Part shown: piece after piece, positions 27,701-40,896 of the stretch | Layout of the letters: every line of letters starts with the position of its first letter | How positions within the stretch are numbered: the first letter of the stretch is position 1 | Assembly (NCBI RefSeq): GCF_018691265.1 | Contig: NW_024881282.1 | Location: 23,466,399 to 23,530,398 of the forward strand | Source of the DNA: Tyto alba | Lineage: Eukaryota > Chordata > Aves > Strigiformes > Tytonidae | Reading direction: 5' to 3' | Length of the DNA: 64,000 nucleotides | Notes under the pieces: model-generated | What the model saw: only the letters and a program-made list of their open reading frames with translations | Databases searched by the model: none | Told to the model about the DNA's origin: nothing | Position numbers and translations under genes: made by a program

Positions 27701-30700
27701 ATACTAACTACACCAAGTTTCTTTCCTTCTGGTCTTCATTTCTATATGCTAAGAACTACAATAAATTTTTTTTTTTTTCTTTTCAGAAGAGAACATCATC
27801 ATCTCCTAACAACACATTCATTATAAATAAAATTCATAACCTAGGACACTTACTTAAGTATCAAAGTCAGGACTGATACACAGCAGCAGAATGAACTATA
27901 AAAGGCAGGAAACTACCTTCACCCTGTCTTATCTGGCATTAGCCAGCACTCAGAATTATTCACTTTGCTGCCTGCCTTTTCCTTTTTTATTTTTTTTAAG
28001 CAGAGTTTGAAATTTACCAAGCAGTACATTTGCAGATAAAGACACTCACTGATAATCATTCTGTGCTCTACGGATAGGGCAAGCTGTCTTTCTGACATCT
28101 CATTTCCTAAAAAAAATAAATGCAGAATTTGAGGGAGATAATTTAAGAAAAAAAAATTAAATCCCCACAGCCTTGAACATCAGAAACTGCTGTGGATTTG
28201 TTTTCTTCTCTTGAGATTGCTTCAGATTTAAACTGAGAGCATGTTGTTTGAAAAGTAGGAACATAAAAATTGACAGCTATGTTAAAGCAATATTTGATAA
28301 TAAAGTGCTCAGAATTTTAATTTCTTTGAAAGATCAACAAAAACACTTCAGCAAAATCATGTGATTCTCAATCAATAATAAAAGTTGAAAGAAATACTAA
28401 CACAGCCCTGCAAAGTGTGTATGAAAACCAGCTTCCCCTGAAGGATTAACCTCAAAACTTGCTTTTTACAACTTGTTAACAAATATAGTTACAACCTTTC
28501 TCCAAATGTTCTTGGTAGCATCTATCAATGTATAAGTATTTTATTGACTTTTGCATCATTTTAATTAACTCGCTGTCCACAACAAGTCTTCTGGAATAAA
28601 ACCTTCACATCAGCAAAGAGCACGCTGGCTTCATTGAAATGTTTGTACAGTCGGGCAATATGACTCTGCTGAACAACCAAGACTGACAGGCACTGAAGAT
28701 GGATCAGAGCAGAGATGGCCAGAGAAATTTCAACAAAGCTTGACTAAAATATATGTCATAAAAAAAAAAAAAAAAAAATCTTGATCTTGCTTGAATTTTC
28801 TTTCTGCACTTCAAATCATAAGACTTCATTCCCTGCAATTCTGCAGCAGAGTTACCTAGTATAAGAGTATATTTAAGTGAAATTACATTCCACAGTTTTT
28901 GATAAACAACACCCTCTTTTCTCACAGATCTTCCAAAAATAAATGGATTGTTATGAAGAGCTCATTAAGGAGACTAGTATCACAGAAAGGCTCACGATTT
29001 AATTAAGACTTATCTTCCAAGAAGTGTTTGAGCAGTGCAGGAAGGTAAGACACCGATCCAGCCTCTGAATAATGAGGAGGTGCTGAATAAGGAAAGGACC
29101 CCCATGAGGGAGGAAAAGCATATGGTTCTGGAAGAAGAGACAATTATGCATTTAATATCACAGGATTGATAAATATTGTTGAACAGTCTCGCTCCTGGTA
29201 TTTATGACTGGCTTTGTACATCATTTTACAAGTGGAAGAGCTCCCTCAGTGTGAGTTTTCCACGTGTGATGTGCTATGGTACATACATCATACAGTAGCA
29301 AAAAATAAAAGATAAACAGTATTTGCTTAAAAGTCACAAATCTGTATTGAAAAAGACAACTTCAGCTTAGAAGTGCCAGGCTCTTTATAGAGAAATTTTA
29401 CACTCTTCATAGTCAATTCAGGGACAGAGCTGTCGCTTGCGAGTCCATCCCCACCAAAACTTTACAGTTTTCCCATTAAAATCTTTCCAAGTCCTACTTA
29501 CCCGCTGCAGTAAGCGGAAGGAGCACATGACACTAGCATCATCAAGTGCCAGCATCAGAGTGCTGGAACAAGAAGTGTTCTGCACCTGCACTGTAGCCCT
29601 TGGTAGGGATTTCCCTGGCTATCTCGGAAGCAGAAGAAATGGGCACACAGATCCAGCTTTTTACAGGAATGAAAATGGTATTTAGGAGAAAGTTAGAGTC
29701 CCATCACCCCAGCTGAGGTGAGTGATGACAGTTCATTGCAAAACCACATGCTTCAACCCTCCTTTTTACAATGACTTTGAAAAATTAGAATTTGAGATCC
29801 TTGCTGGTGAAGAAGCATTAGAGCCCATCACCAGGCTCTTTTGCTGCCCCATTCCAAGCACCTACACTCTTCCCCTGAAGAGCCTTCTACAGGACTCCCT
29901 TCTTTGTGAGAAGAAACAATTCAAAGGCAACCATCTCCAAGGTAAAACAATTTTGCAAATACCCACTTGCCACTTCCACTGGAGCTCTCATCACAACCCC
30001 ACTTACAGTTTACCTAGCATTCCACCCACTACAGTGGATATTTTAAACCTCCAAATAATTTTCAACATACGTAATTTGGAAAAAAAGTTATCCATTTCCA
30101 GATTTACAGGAAATCCTGATTCTTAGGAAATTATACTGGCCAGAGGCAGTAAGTAGACAGAAATCAAACACAGTTCCAGCTTCTCTTTAATAACAGCTCC
30201 TAGTCATCTTGTCATTAATTATAAAAACAAGATCATCAAGACAAAGTCAAGTTTCTGAGTAACAAGCTGTTTCCTTGGTGTCAGATCTGACATACTGTAC
30301 CTTAAAACCAGAGTCTTGTGTCTAGATGACTAGAGATACTCACTAGCAACTTTTTACTACTTTTGTTTTGGTTTTTTTTTTTTTTCAGATAAAAGCCTCC
30401 CTTCCTTTGTACTTGAGCTTGAAGTGAACCAGCATAGAGCTGACACACATAAAATACTTAGGACATGTTTATAATTTAAGTGTTCTTTAAAATAGCTTTC
30501 ATTGGAAATCCATCGCATGGAAGATACATATTGCAGCATATTTTGCTACAAAATCTTTGATTATTCAATACAAACAATCCCTATACATTTTTATGGCCAA
30601 AGGTAACATGCCAGACAAACCCCACCTTACAAACACAGAGTTCCTACCAGATGATATAAACTAGGATGACTCCAAGAAATATTACCATGACCTTTGTGTA

Positions 30701-32211
30701 ACAGGGAAAGCAATGCACCTCCTTAGGTGTTCAGACAAACAGCTAAACCACCAATTCCAGTGTCCCAACCACACCAACCTGTGCAAGGCCAACCTCGGGC
30801 AGGGGTTTACCTGCAGCACTACCCACGCCGAGCACCCATCAGTGTGCACGTGATGCCACACCACAATTAGTCCTGCTTAATATAGGACATTGTGGTCCAA
30901 CAGTTAAAATCCAGAAAATAAATGCAAGTGAAAACTTGGAAAGTCCGCGTAGCAGAGAGAACACAACTCTATTGAGAGCAGCTTAATTATTTTTATAAGC
31001 ACACAGTAATACATACTCATCATCACTTATGTGCTGTAATATGGGTACCAGAAGTTATTTTGTGTGTGATTCTGTGTTAATTTCATTATTACTGATTCAT
31101 ATACAGTTAGTAAATGGGGATTTAATCTCCTCACTTAAAACCTTTTAATAAAGCTTTCTGAAAGTGTGGAGTTTATCGCCAAAAATAGCTATACAAGTGT
31201 GCAAAATATAAATGGCTAAAACACGCAAATCCAATAAAGTTTGTTCCCATCGCTGGTCAATAACCCAGCTTCAGAAGTGAGAGCTAAGCTTTCACTATCA
31301 TACCTCACAGCTGTTATGATGTGTAAATCATTTGCGCACATTTAGTATATTCATTCATGGGCAAAATGACACAAATATTCAGATTTAATATGCCTTAAGT
31401 AATGTAGCATGCATCAAATATAACCACAGAACACGATCACAAGAATTAAGTTTATTTTGATATTCATGTTACTGCCCATACAAATATGAATTCCATAATG
31501 AAAAAATAAGTAAATAAATACTGCAACTAGCTATTTCAGCCTTTTAAAGCATATGAAGGCTTCTAGTCAGTACTTTGTAGTATATGAAAGATAAACATGT
31601 CTGAAAAATTTTAGTATTTAATCTTGAGCAAAATACTGAAAAGGACTACTACTTTAGAATAATTATTTTATAGTAATACAATCTGTAACTTTCCTGAGGC
31701 TTACTAGCATGACACATACATTCACATGTAGATTGGCACTAATCTACTTTTAAGAGAATCCTAAATTTATACCCCCAGCTACAAAAGACTTTTGACTAAC
31801 ACTGCACTTCACTACTTTACCTCTATTCCATTACTTCTCTGTATTAAAAACATATGTCAGATTCCAGAGACAGATTAAGTAGCACCATCTAGAATATATG
31901 TTAAGTATCAGAAACAGATTACGGTGACGTGGATCTCTGTCAGACCACAAAGAATTACCATATCATAACTCCACTGAGGAGATACCAAACAATGCTGCAG
32001 TATATGACTTTGAAGGATTATTCTTTTTTAGATGAAACACATTGTTCTTTTCAATCTCTGAAAGAAAAACCCATTTAGTTTCCTTCTGTTTATTTTGAGA
32101 TTGGTACTACACTTTTATCAAGGGCTTGAGCGAATCTCTTACGCAACATGAAACAGCGAATAGTATATAATGAAGACCACAGAAAAACACCCAGAAGAGC
32201 TCAGGACCACC

Positions 32212-32215
<4 letters not shown>
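21764..32215. other. Intronic DNA, nothing coding recognised
   Basis: AT-rich sequence with homopolymers: T9-10 near 22730, A-rich at 23446, A/C-rich at 24940-24969, T13 at 27767, A19 at about 28760-28778 and T15-18 near 30369. A small GC-richer patch lies at 26560-26700 and another at 30700-30860; I could not assign either. Open frames of up to 134 codons (29722-30126 plus) lack splice or family support. Confidence 0.45.

Positions 32216-32242
<27 letters not shown>
32216..32242 (+). repeat. A27 homopolymer
   Basis: Uninterrupted run of about 27 A. No retroposed gene was recognised upstream of it, so it is listed as a simple tract, a T27 tract in the UBL3 sense strand. Confidence 0.8.
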
Positions 32243-32245
<3 letters not shown>

Positions 32246-35200
32246 GCAGCTAAACTTTCATTCCCATCCAGACTGCCAACAGATTCACAGATTAAAATCC
32301 AATCTTCTGCTGCAACTAAAGAGCACTCCGGGATAAAACCACCTCTATTCCTCAGCAGTGGGCCAAACCATTGACATAAATTAGATTAGCCTGTATGGTA
32401 ATCTGTGCCAGCTCTCAAGAGAAACTGAAACTGTCACTGCATGTAGACACCAACACAAACATTTCCAGATTGCATCCCTGTGCTGTTGAACAGGAAATAC
32501 CATTTTGGTAACTACGTCCCACTATGGCATAGATTCATTTTTTTGGTAGTAGAACAAACCTACCAAACACTTAGGCAGAATCTCTGGTTTTACTTGGTTA
32601 ATTTATATTGGATACATAAAACTCAAGGAGTCTCTTGCTTGTTTCTGTCTCCATAACGACAGTACCATGGAATAAAGTCTCAGCTAAACTCTCTGCCAAA
32701 ATTCCCACTTAACTCTAAACTGAATCTCCCAAATAATTTTAAGTAAAAAACCAAACCAAACCCAACCCACAAATGTAATCCTGTTACTGGCAAGCTATTT
32801 TCAAATTTCTTTATAGAAAGTAGAAAAAACTACAAGATGCTGATGGCAGTCACAATTGTGTAATCTACCAAATCTTCATTTTAAGTAAAGTTTCTATTTG
32901 TGGAAAAGATACATTATGTTTTTTTCTTAAATCAGACTTCAACATACTTGCAGATTTTTAATACAAATCAAAAGATTGCCTTCACTGTGGGTGGTTTACA
33001 AGCAGCAACAAATTTACCCTCTGTCAAGCAGCTAAACACAATCCCAGCTAGTGACCGCAAAATACACCAAATTTCCACAAATACGTAAGAGTACTCAGCT
33101 GCAACAACATTTAAGTATTTCTGCAGAACTATACTTTTGAGGCCCAGCTGACCTAAAAGGAACAAGGTCTTCACTTTTTAAGTGTTACTCTCAAAAATAA
33201 ACAGACCTCCAAAGTAATTTTCTCTAGAAAGCCTGTTAGCAACTTTTCTCCCCACTCAAATCTCTTTTCAGATACAACAGAAAAAAACACAACATAGTGT
33301 TGAAGCGCATAATGCTGTTTGCAGAACCTTAACTGATGTCTCTGCAACCTTCTTTTTTTCTTTTTTTTAAAAAAAAAAAAATCTTGCAGGGTGTGATTCT
33401 TCATTCTTTTCTCCCCTCAGTATTTCCTCACTATCATGTCTTGCAACACTTAGTGCCACATCTGTGAATTTAAAGTTGTCTGGAGGTACACCTAGTAAAA
33501 AATGGTCCAGTCGTTGCTTTAAAATGTTCTGCAACATATGTATATGAGAAGTCGTCAAAAATTAAAGTCTGTCCTTCTAGTAGAATTTACAGAGTAATTT
33601 TTAAAAATAACTGAATTTCAAAAAGATAGACCTCTAAATTATATTAAAACTGATGAAAATCTGAGGTCTCGGAATTTATATTTGATGTGAGAACAATGAC
33701 ATAAAAATTTCTCATTGACATTCTACTCCTTTTCAGTAGCTTCTATAATGAAAACACTGCACTCAGTCATATCCCTTTAATAACTGGAGAGTTAAAGTTT
33801 ACACATTCAAAATTGTGACAGGGAAGGCTTGCTACTTCAGTAGGCTCAATTAATTGCTGCAAAACCAGACTTAACATGGCAAAGAGTATTGATCAGCAAC
33901 TCTGCCTTTCACCACAGTTAGAGTGAGAAATAACCAAGTCAGTGGATTCAATACTGTACAAAGAAAAGATTGAAAGTAAGCTGTACGATCTCTTTTACAT
34001 AAAACCACAAGAATGATTAGTCATATTTCAGATATTTCTGGATTCCTGCAAGCTAGAGTAGCACTCACAGGCTGAGTCAGAACTGAGCTCTCCATTCTGC
34101 TCAGTATTGCATAAGCATATATAAGGACATCACCAAAAGTTTACATTCCGACTTACTGAGAAACAAAGCTGTCTGACCAGAAATATAAAACAAGTAAATC
34201 CCACTTACTGTATATACCATGACCATGGCTTTCAACATTCACAGACGTGAAGACTCTGGAAGAACTCTCAGTTAAAAACAGAAAAGCATGCCCTTGTTTT
34301 GTTTACAGTATCATAAAAGTATTGCTTACCAAGTCTGCTGCAAGGACTGCATTCAGACAGACTAATTTCCTGCTACAGCCTTAAGCCAAGCCAAGGAAGA
34401 GAGCTATGGGCCTTGAATGGCCTAAAATTTAAGTTTAGATATGCCTGAACAGCAGTCACAAGCTCCAAGGTGAAATACGGATTACTGGTACCTGAAGTTG
34501 TCCCTAATTGCACAACTGAGAGCTGCAACTTGTCCCCATTCAGGTCCTGACTGAGCAGTCCAGTTTCCACAGATGACATCTGGCAATTTTTTAATACGCA
34601 GAATTCAACGTTCCTGCTGTACAGGTGATCATTTTGCTACACTCAGATACTCAGCATTTGTTTTCTGTCTCTCAGCCCTGCTGAAACCTGCCAGGAGCCA
34701 CTGCTGGCCTCCCAGCATTCCCAACAAGGGAGGAGTTAAATGTCCTTCAGTACACATCCTCTCCACTATTCATGGCGTTGGACAGCAAAAGTAGAGAGAA
34801 ACCAATTCAGGTAACAACAAGTGTGGGTGGCAGGAAGGAAGCAAGAGTTTAGACTGCCAGCCTACACTTCCATCTGAAGTACAGTGCTTCACCAAAGCCC
34901 AGAGTAAATATCAATCAAAAATCAGGTTACAGCTGTTCATCCACAAAGAAAAATAAACGAAGGACATGCAAACATTGTTTCAGAGTATGTTTAATGTGTT
35001 AGGATGCTGTGGAATTTCCACTACAGTGTCATACATAGAAACGCCAATCATTATGATGATATTTCTTTCTGGCTGTTAGACAAATAAGTAAGACGTTTTT
35101 TAATCCAAGGAAGGAAAAAGGTGGGTGGCAGAAATGGTAAATACAAATCATTTTGAAGTATAACGAAATATATACATTCAACATCAGCTTTGACAAGTTC

Positions 35201-37599
35201 ATCCCTGGCCACTGCTGCAGATAACAGAGAAGGAGGTTCTTCATCTTGTTACAAGAAACACTGCAATATGCTACAAAGGCTGGCTCAATACATAAGGAGT
35301 CAGGAAGGAGCTTCTTGAATATCTTCTTTCTAACACAGATCCCACCAATTCCTTCCACAAAAGGAGGCAAAAAATCCAAAGGATAGGATACTCCTATCTG
35401 TTACAATCATCAAACAATAGTGAAAAAATCAAACAATGGAAGGAAAAAAATATCCATACAGAAAAAATAAAAGCTATTTTTATCTTAGAACGTAATGAAT
35501 TAGAACTTTCAAGATGGGGGTATAAAAATACAGAGAAATAATTAGACCTTTATTATATAAAAAAAAAACTGAAGGGACTATGACTACATATACAAAGACT
35601 ACTAGGAATGCTACCATTTGCAAAACCAAGAAAAAGGATCTACTGAAGGCAAAAGGAAAAGCAGTTAAAATCAAACAACTGTGACACATGACTTCTTAAA
35701 TTTTGTTCTGGTACATAAAATGGAATAAAAGAACAAAGTACTTTCTGTGTTCCAAGCGTATTATAACGATACTGCACTTACTAAATGAAAGTTGTCTAAA
35801 CAATGATGGACAACAAAACTCAACTGCCATACAAGCAGCTACTCCTTTGAGTCCCTCCTGTCTGAATCTTATTCCTGGATGCCAAGGTTCCCCTACTGAT
35901 GAAGCATCAGTTTTACGTCCATTCTTTTCCCCTGTTAGCATCCATTATTAGGTATTAAAAAGGAAGTCCTTATATATGTTAAGCTATTCATCACCATTCT
36001 ATACTAAATTTCCTAAAAAAAAACAACATGCACATACACATTTCCACTAAAGATGACACTAACAAGACACAAACTGAGTAGGGTCTCTATTTGTTATTCT
36101 TCGTCCTCCTATTTCCCCCCTTCAACATTGTCCATGTATATAAGTGTTTTAGACCATAGACTCCACCCTCTTGCACATCTGCAAGCATCTCACACCAAAC
36201 ATCCAGTTTTATTAAAAATAAGAGATGTAGACAGTATTGGAGAGGTTAAGTACAGCATATGTATTCAATAGCTGTACATAATAACATTGAAAACCTTTAA
36301 CTGTTTGATAAGATTCCAGTGTTGTGCTTTTTATGAAATGCAAAAAAAAAAAAAAAAAAAAAACCAAAACACCAAAACAAACAAAACCCACCATGGGCCA
36401 AAAGCATCACTCTCAATTACTACTCAGACAGAAAAAGAATACGATATCCTAGAAGGCATACAAAGAACTGCCCAGGAACAAAGTGCTGGCAGAGTCTTCT
36501 CATACCTACAAAAAATGCACCAATGCAGGAAACGGTGGACACCGTAATAGTTTCCCATCGTACAGGCCACCTACTGTGAACTTCTGAGATCCCTGAAGAA
36601 TTATATCTGTAAGAAGACGTATCATAGGCACACAGAATACAGAGACACAACCTCTCAGATTCTTGTGATAACTCCACTGAAATACAGGGTATTATTCAAC
36701 TGAGTAGTAACTTCTGGACTAAGCACAGGTTTTCCATAGCTTGTTTTAAAATAGTCAGCTACAGTGTTTAAATGAGTATCAAACCATTTTCATTTGGTCC
36801 ACTCAAAAAAAAAAAAAATGGTGATTAACTTCACAAGTCCATAAACCACCTTGTATCTCTTTATTATTACAAAAGAAATAAAATTTGCAAACAGCCCTGT
36901 TGTTATTCACAGTCAAACTCTAGCAGCTACCAAATGGTAAAACTGATAAATTACCTGGTGAAATTACTGAACATATTCAAAGATGCCCTGTTGCCACTAC
37001 TATCACCAGAACTTACGTGAAAAATTAAACAAAATTAGGCTCTAGATATGCAGTGTAGTCTTCAAACACTGCCCCATATGTGTCTAGTCCTAATTAAGTT
37101 AATGAAACTACTCAAGTAGAGAGGTCAATATTAGGTTTCATTCCAGGAGTGGAGTTTTAACCTGTAAGAAGCATACATTGCTAAGGAGTAATGCACCACA
37201 AACTCACAATAACCAGAATGCCTTGTGTCACGATCCAATTTCTTAGTGGAATGCAAATGATAAAGTACTGTGTTAAATACTTAAGAAATGTTGTTGAAAT
37301 GGTTAGCTGGTAAAATCTGCCGTAGTTCTGAAGTAGTCAAATAAATGTCAGAGAAAAGGAGGCTGGATCAAATTATGCCTACATACAAGTAACAAAGCTT
37401 ACTGAAGATTAGATTAGATTTAATTTACTATGAATTTATGTATTGCAGATCCTTTTAAAAGGTGGGACAGGAAGGCAAATTAGCACATTTTTAAGAAGCA
37501 GCAATTATTTCTGTTATGAGCGGGTTAGTTCAGGAATTTGACATAAAGAGTTTCAAACATAAATTATAATACTTAAGTAATTCATAGGTGATTTACTAA
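32243..37599. other. Intronic DNA, low-complexity tracts only
   Basis: Besides the T/A tract at 33.35 kb, this contains an A20+ run at about 36342-36363 running into CAAAA-like sequence, and an A13 near 36807. The 116-codon frame at 35029-35379 (minus) has no recognised family and is regarded as chance. Confidence 0.45.
33350..33382. repeat. T-run/A-run palindromic tract
   Basis: Interrupted T runs end in T8, followed directly by A13. The two halves are complementary and can fold back; the tract marks a fragile or hard-to-sequence spot. Confidence 0.65.
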
Positions 37600-37637
37600 G
37601 TGTGATGGAGTCTTCGTAACATGACACTCCATCACAC
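37600..37637. repeat. 12-bp perfect inverted repeat with 14-base loop
   Basis: GTGTGATGGAGT at 37600-37611 is the exact reverse complement of ACTCCATCACAC at 37626-37637. The 14 intervening bases could form a loop. The stem is too short for a typical microRNA precursor. It could be a structural element in the intron RNA or a remnant of a palindromic mobile element. Confidence 0.7.
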
Positions 37638-39934
37638 CAATGCCAACTCCTACAGAAATGGCAAATCATTTTTTTTAAGTGCAAATTACACAGTGGGTGG
37701 ATAAGAGAAATGCAAACTGCAAAATCCTACACTAAATAAAAACATATATAAACAAGGTGACAGCCTGGTTAAGTGCTCCTCTTTAAAGACCAATCAAGTA
37801 ATAATCCCATTTTCTTTCCTGAACATGCTCATTTGAAATAAGGAAGTTGGTGACAAAAGGAAACCCAAAATGAGATTTCAAGTGTACTTTTTACAAAGTA
37901 ACATTTATTAGCTAGTAACTTGAATTTCTACAACACACTTCAACTTTCAGAGAGAAACTGCAGCCAACTATGCAGAAACTCAACTAAAGAAACCTAAGAC
38001 AGACCAAAATACATCTATTTATTCAGTTAAATTCTACCGACATTGGTAACATCTTCATTCAAACGTTTTTGCAATGACTCAGTATTTAAACATCACTATG
38101 TATAACAAGCTTCTTCCTGATTTGAAGAAACAGAGCATCGCTAGGCCTAGCCATCCCTGTCAGTGGTATTCTCATTACATCATAATAACAAAAGGAAATA
38201 GTTTTCATAGAAACAAAATAGTATTTTACCTATCTTCAAATTTTTATATTTTGTATAAAATGTCAAATGTCAAGCATTACAAGCCTAGTGACAGCATCAC
38301 GATTCCCAGGCAGGCAGGACCTAGAAATAGCATGGAGGTGGCAGTACGCTCAGCCCAGGCTGAGAGGGATGAGGAGTGCTTCATGTCACCATCAAGGGAC
38401 TCCTCCAGGCAATTTAAAAAGCAGCACTGAGAGATTTGCATCTAACCCTCCACAGCTAAGGGGAGGATTTCTGTGTTATAATGCTAGATGGGCACGTGCA
38501 AGTGAGAAGGGGGCTCAGAGTACTCTAACAGCCAGAGACACCCTAAAAAAAAAAAAAAAAAAAAAAAAAACAAACATGAAAACTGATAGTTGAAAGGATT
38601 TAAAGTCAGAGGCAGTAGTCTCCTCATCCCCCTCTTCATCCAGGGAGCAAAATTCACTTAATTTGAGAAAGGCTGGGGGTGGGAAAGAAAGAAAGAAAAA
38701 GAAAAAAAAAAAAAAAAGGTGTTTGATTTTGATTGTCCTCTATATCTTACTGCTCCTGCTTTTTTGGCAGAATTCACTCATTTTGACTGCAGTACAAAAG
38801 CTGTGAAGGAAACACCGAAAGTAAGCAACTAATGGATACCATTATTTCAATAGCCCATTTGTCATACACATGCATCATTAATTGTATATCGATGGCTGAA
38901 ACAAGGGCTACTCGATTTTATTGTTATCACTATTGGGGCAGGTTTTACTCTCAAAACAGAACTTCATCCTTAAAGAAAGGAAAAAAAAAAAAAAGAAAGC
39001 ATGGGCAAGTCTGCTGCTTTTAGAAAAAAAGTACCTTTAAATGTGAACAATAGTGGAGAAATATGTAAATATTCTGCCATAAGAATAAAGAACTAATGAA
39101 TCAAACCGCAGCCACAACTTTTTTTTTTTTTTCCAATTATGTGATTTACGGAAATATATACAAATGGAGAAAGTCGTGCTGAACAGAAAGATTACCTAGC
39201 AGACCCGATTCACCCTCATGCCTTGCTATACCTTCCTATTTTAAATGTACCCAGCCGAGTATCCAATACAGGCTGAAGTACAGTCCGCCATAAGAAGTAC
39301 TAGGAGTGCCCTTGAAAAATGTCCAGATTGCAGCTAGTGCACAAAGGACCTCGTTATGTAAATAAATGCATGAGAATTTCTATCTCACTATTGACCTGGC
39401 AGCAAGTGAAGAGATTAACTTCCCATCAACATCGTAAGACAAAGCGTCGGTAAGAAACAAGCGAAGTTTCAGAGAAGAAAAGGAAGAAGGCTGAGACTAA
39501 ATTTCAGCTGGTTTAGAAAAAGGAGGAAAAAAAATGAAAAAACGGCTCGTTTAAATCATTCTGACTGTTCTACTTCACATTTCTCTTTCCCTCAAAAACG
39601 CTGGGCAGAGCAGAACAGCAATGCTACACGAAGTAAGCAAGAGCAATCAGATATTAACTGCCATAGGTAAGAGAAAGCAGACATCCCCCCTTGCCTTGCT
39701 ACACCGACGGCGACGCTGCAGATTTCCCACTCGCTACCAAAAAGCAAAGCAGAACTAGCATCTGGGGCGGGGGGGACTATTAACTGGGAACTTTTTGTTC
39801 CTTAAATATGTAACCGAGACCTTTTTTTTTTTTTTTCCCCTTCTTCCCACGCCCCTCTTGTTTCCATCTTCTCTGCCAAAACAGGCCGAAATAAACGTTA
39901 TTCCATAATAATGCCATTAAATACTAAGTATGAG
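37638..39934. other. UBL3: Promoter-proximal part of UBL3 intron 1
   Basis: Apart from the A-rich tracts, there is an A14 run near 38981, a T14 run at about 39119-39132 and a T14 run at about 39823-39836 that leads into C-rich sequence. GC content and CpG frequency rise towards exon 1 from about 39.2 kb. Confidence 0.5.
38545..38717 (+). repeat. Two long A-rich tracts (A26, then (GAAA)n-A17)
   Basis: An A26 run spans 38545-38570. A second tract of GAAA repeats ending in about 17 A spans roughly 38685-38717. The 280 bases before the first run are less AT-rich than the surroundings, as a retroposed sequence would be, but no parent gene was recognised. Confidence 0.7.
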
Positions 39935-39940
39935 ACTTAC
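39935..39940 (-). other. UBL3: 5' splice donor of UBL3 intron 1
   Basis: The minus strand reads ATG|GTAAGT across 39941/39940. The six intronic bases match the consensus donor perfectly. The exon ends after a whole codon, so the next exon should start in phase 0. Confidence 0.85.
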
Positions 39941-39967
39941 CATATCAGCTGGAACGCTGCTAGACAT
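39941..39967 (-). CDS. UBL3: UBL3 coding exon 1 (ubiquitin-like protein 3, N-terminus only)
   Basis: Reading the minus strand from 39967 gives nine codons, M-S-S-S-V-P-A-D-M, followed at once by a GTAAGT donor (39940 downward), so the exon ends in phase 0. Human UBL3 as I recall it begins M-S-S-N-V-P-A-D-M, with one difference here at residue 4. The full protein is about 117 residues: a ubiquitin-like fold plus a C-terminal CAAX box that is prenylated and anchors it to membranes. It has been linked to sorting of proteins into small extracellular vesicles. Only the N-terminal nine residues lie in this window; the ubiquitin-like domain and CAAX box must lie beyond position 1. The start has A at -3, and no other AUG occurs within 330 bases upstream. 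The short match is the weakness; the CpG-island promoter and clean donor support it. Confidence 0.85.
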
Positions 39968-40023
39968 CTTGATGTTACCCTAAATGGCTTAAAATCAACT
40001 TAAAAAAAATAATAATAATAATT

Positions 40024-40040
40024 AAAAAAAAAAAAAAAAA
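40024..40040 (-). repeat. UBL3: T17 tract in the UBL3 leader
   Basis: On the UBL3 sense strand an uninterrupted T17 lies about 57-73 bases upstream of the ATG, followed by AATTATTATTATTATT and T8. In the mRNA this would be a poly-U stretch shortly before the start codon. Confidence 0.75.
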
Positions 40041-40719
40041 GCACCAAAAGCAGCCCGCCGGAGATCTTCAAGAAGCAAAACTGTTGTCAACGTCGGAGGC
40101 GGCAACTTCCACGTCCCCTACGAAAAAAAGGTGCCCGATGTGCAGCGGGAAGGCGGCCGGCTGAGGAGAAATATCCAGGGGCAAGCGGTGCCGGGGCTGT
40201 ACCGGAGGAGCCAGCGGGAGACCAGAGATGGCAGCAGATCCCTGTCAGCGGCAGCAGCACCAGCGGTGCCAGGTAGACCAGGCAGGACTACACCGCCACA
40301 TGAGCTGCGGGCGGGCTTTTTTCCCCCCCTCTCTCCCTCTTCCTTCTCTCCCAGCCTTGACAAGTGACGACGGGATGATTCACGGGATAATGGTGCGTCC
40401 AAGTCACCTCCTCAAGTCAGCGCAGGCGACCCGGGCGCGCAGGCAGGCAGGCAGCTCCTGCCCGCGGCGGCGGGGCAGGGAGGCGGGAGGGCCGGGGTGG
40501 GCCCGGGGCCGCTGGGGAGGACGCCGGGCTTCAGCCCCCCCCCCTAAGCGGTGTGCGACATTCAACAGGGTCTGGCGGGGAGAGGGGCCGGGGAGGGCTG
40601 CCTGAGGGGCGGCCGGAGGGGAAAGCCCTCCCCCGCGGCGCTCCGGCGGCGACGGCACTCGGCGGGGGCCGGGGGGGCGTTCAACGGCGGCCGCCTACCG
40701 CAGCCTCAGGTCTCCGCTC

Positions 40720-40770
40720 GCATCGCCGCCGCCGCCGCCTCCTCCTCCTCCTCCTCAGCCCTCCCTCCCT
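40720..40770 (-). repeat. GGC and GAG trinucleotide repeats in the UBL3 CpG island
   Basis: The plus strand carries about five GCC units directly followed by about six CTC units and then CCCT repeats. On the UBL3 strand these are GGC and GAG runs, likely within the transcribed leader. Confidence 0.65.
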
Positions 40771-40896
40771 CCCCCCGCCTCGTCCTCCGGCGGCTCCGGG
40801 CGCTTCCCCCGCTGCCTCGCCCCGCTGCGAGCCGGAGGTTTCGGTCCCTCAGCGCGATCCTCGCCCGCAGCCGCCCCCTGTCATCTTCGCCTCAAA

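Larger units (their letters stand above)
1..39940 (-). other. UBL3: UBL3 intron 1 (partial; acceptor lies outside the window)
   Basis: From the exon 1 donor to the left edge I searched for the next UBL3 exon, which should encode I-N-L-R-L-I-L-V-S-G and later D-N-W-P-M. I found nothing resembling it on either strand. The intron is therefore at least 39.9 kb here, in keeping with the long first intron I recall for the mammalian gene. It is AT-rich, with many T runs in the sense orientation of the transcript, two CR1 insertions and no other recognised gene. Confidence 0.7.

Noticed and set aside
29722..30126. 134-codon plus-strand frame in intron 1
   Set aside because: No splice signals, family resemblance or codon bias; one of many chance frames.
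35029..35379. 116-codon minus-strand frame with hydrophobic stretches
   Set aside because: Considered as a mobile-element or receptor fragment but no motif order could be matched.
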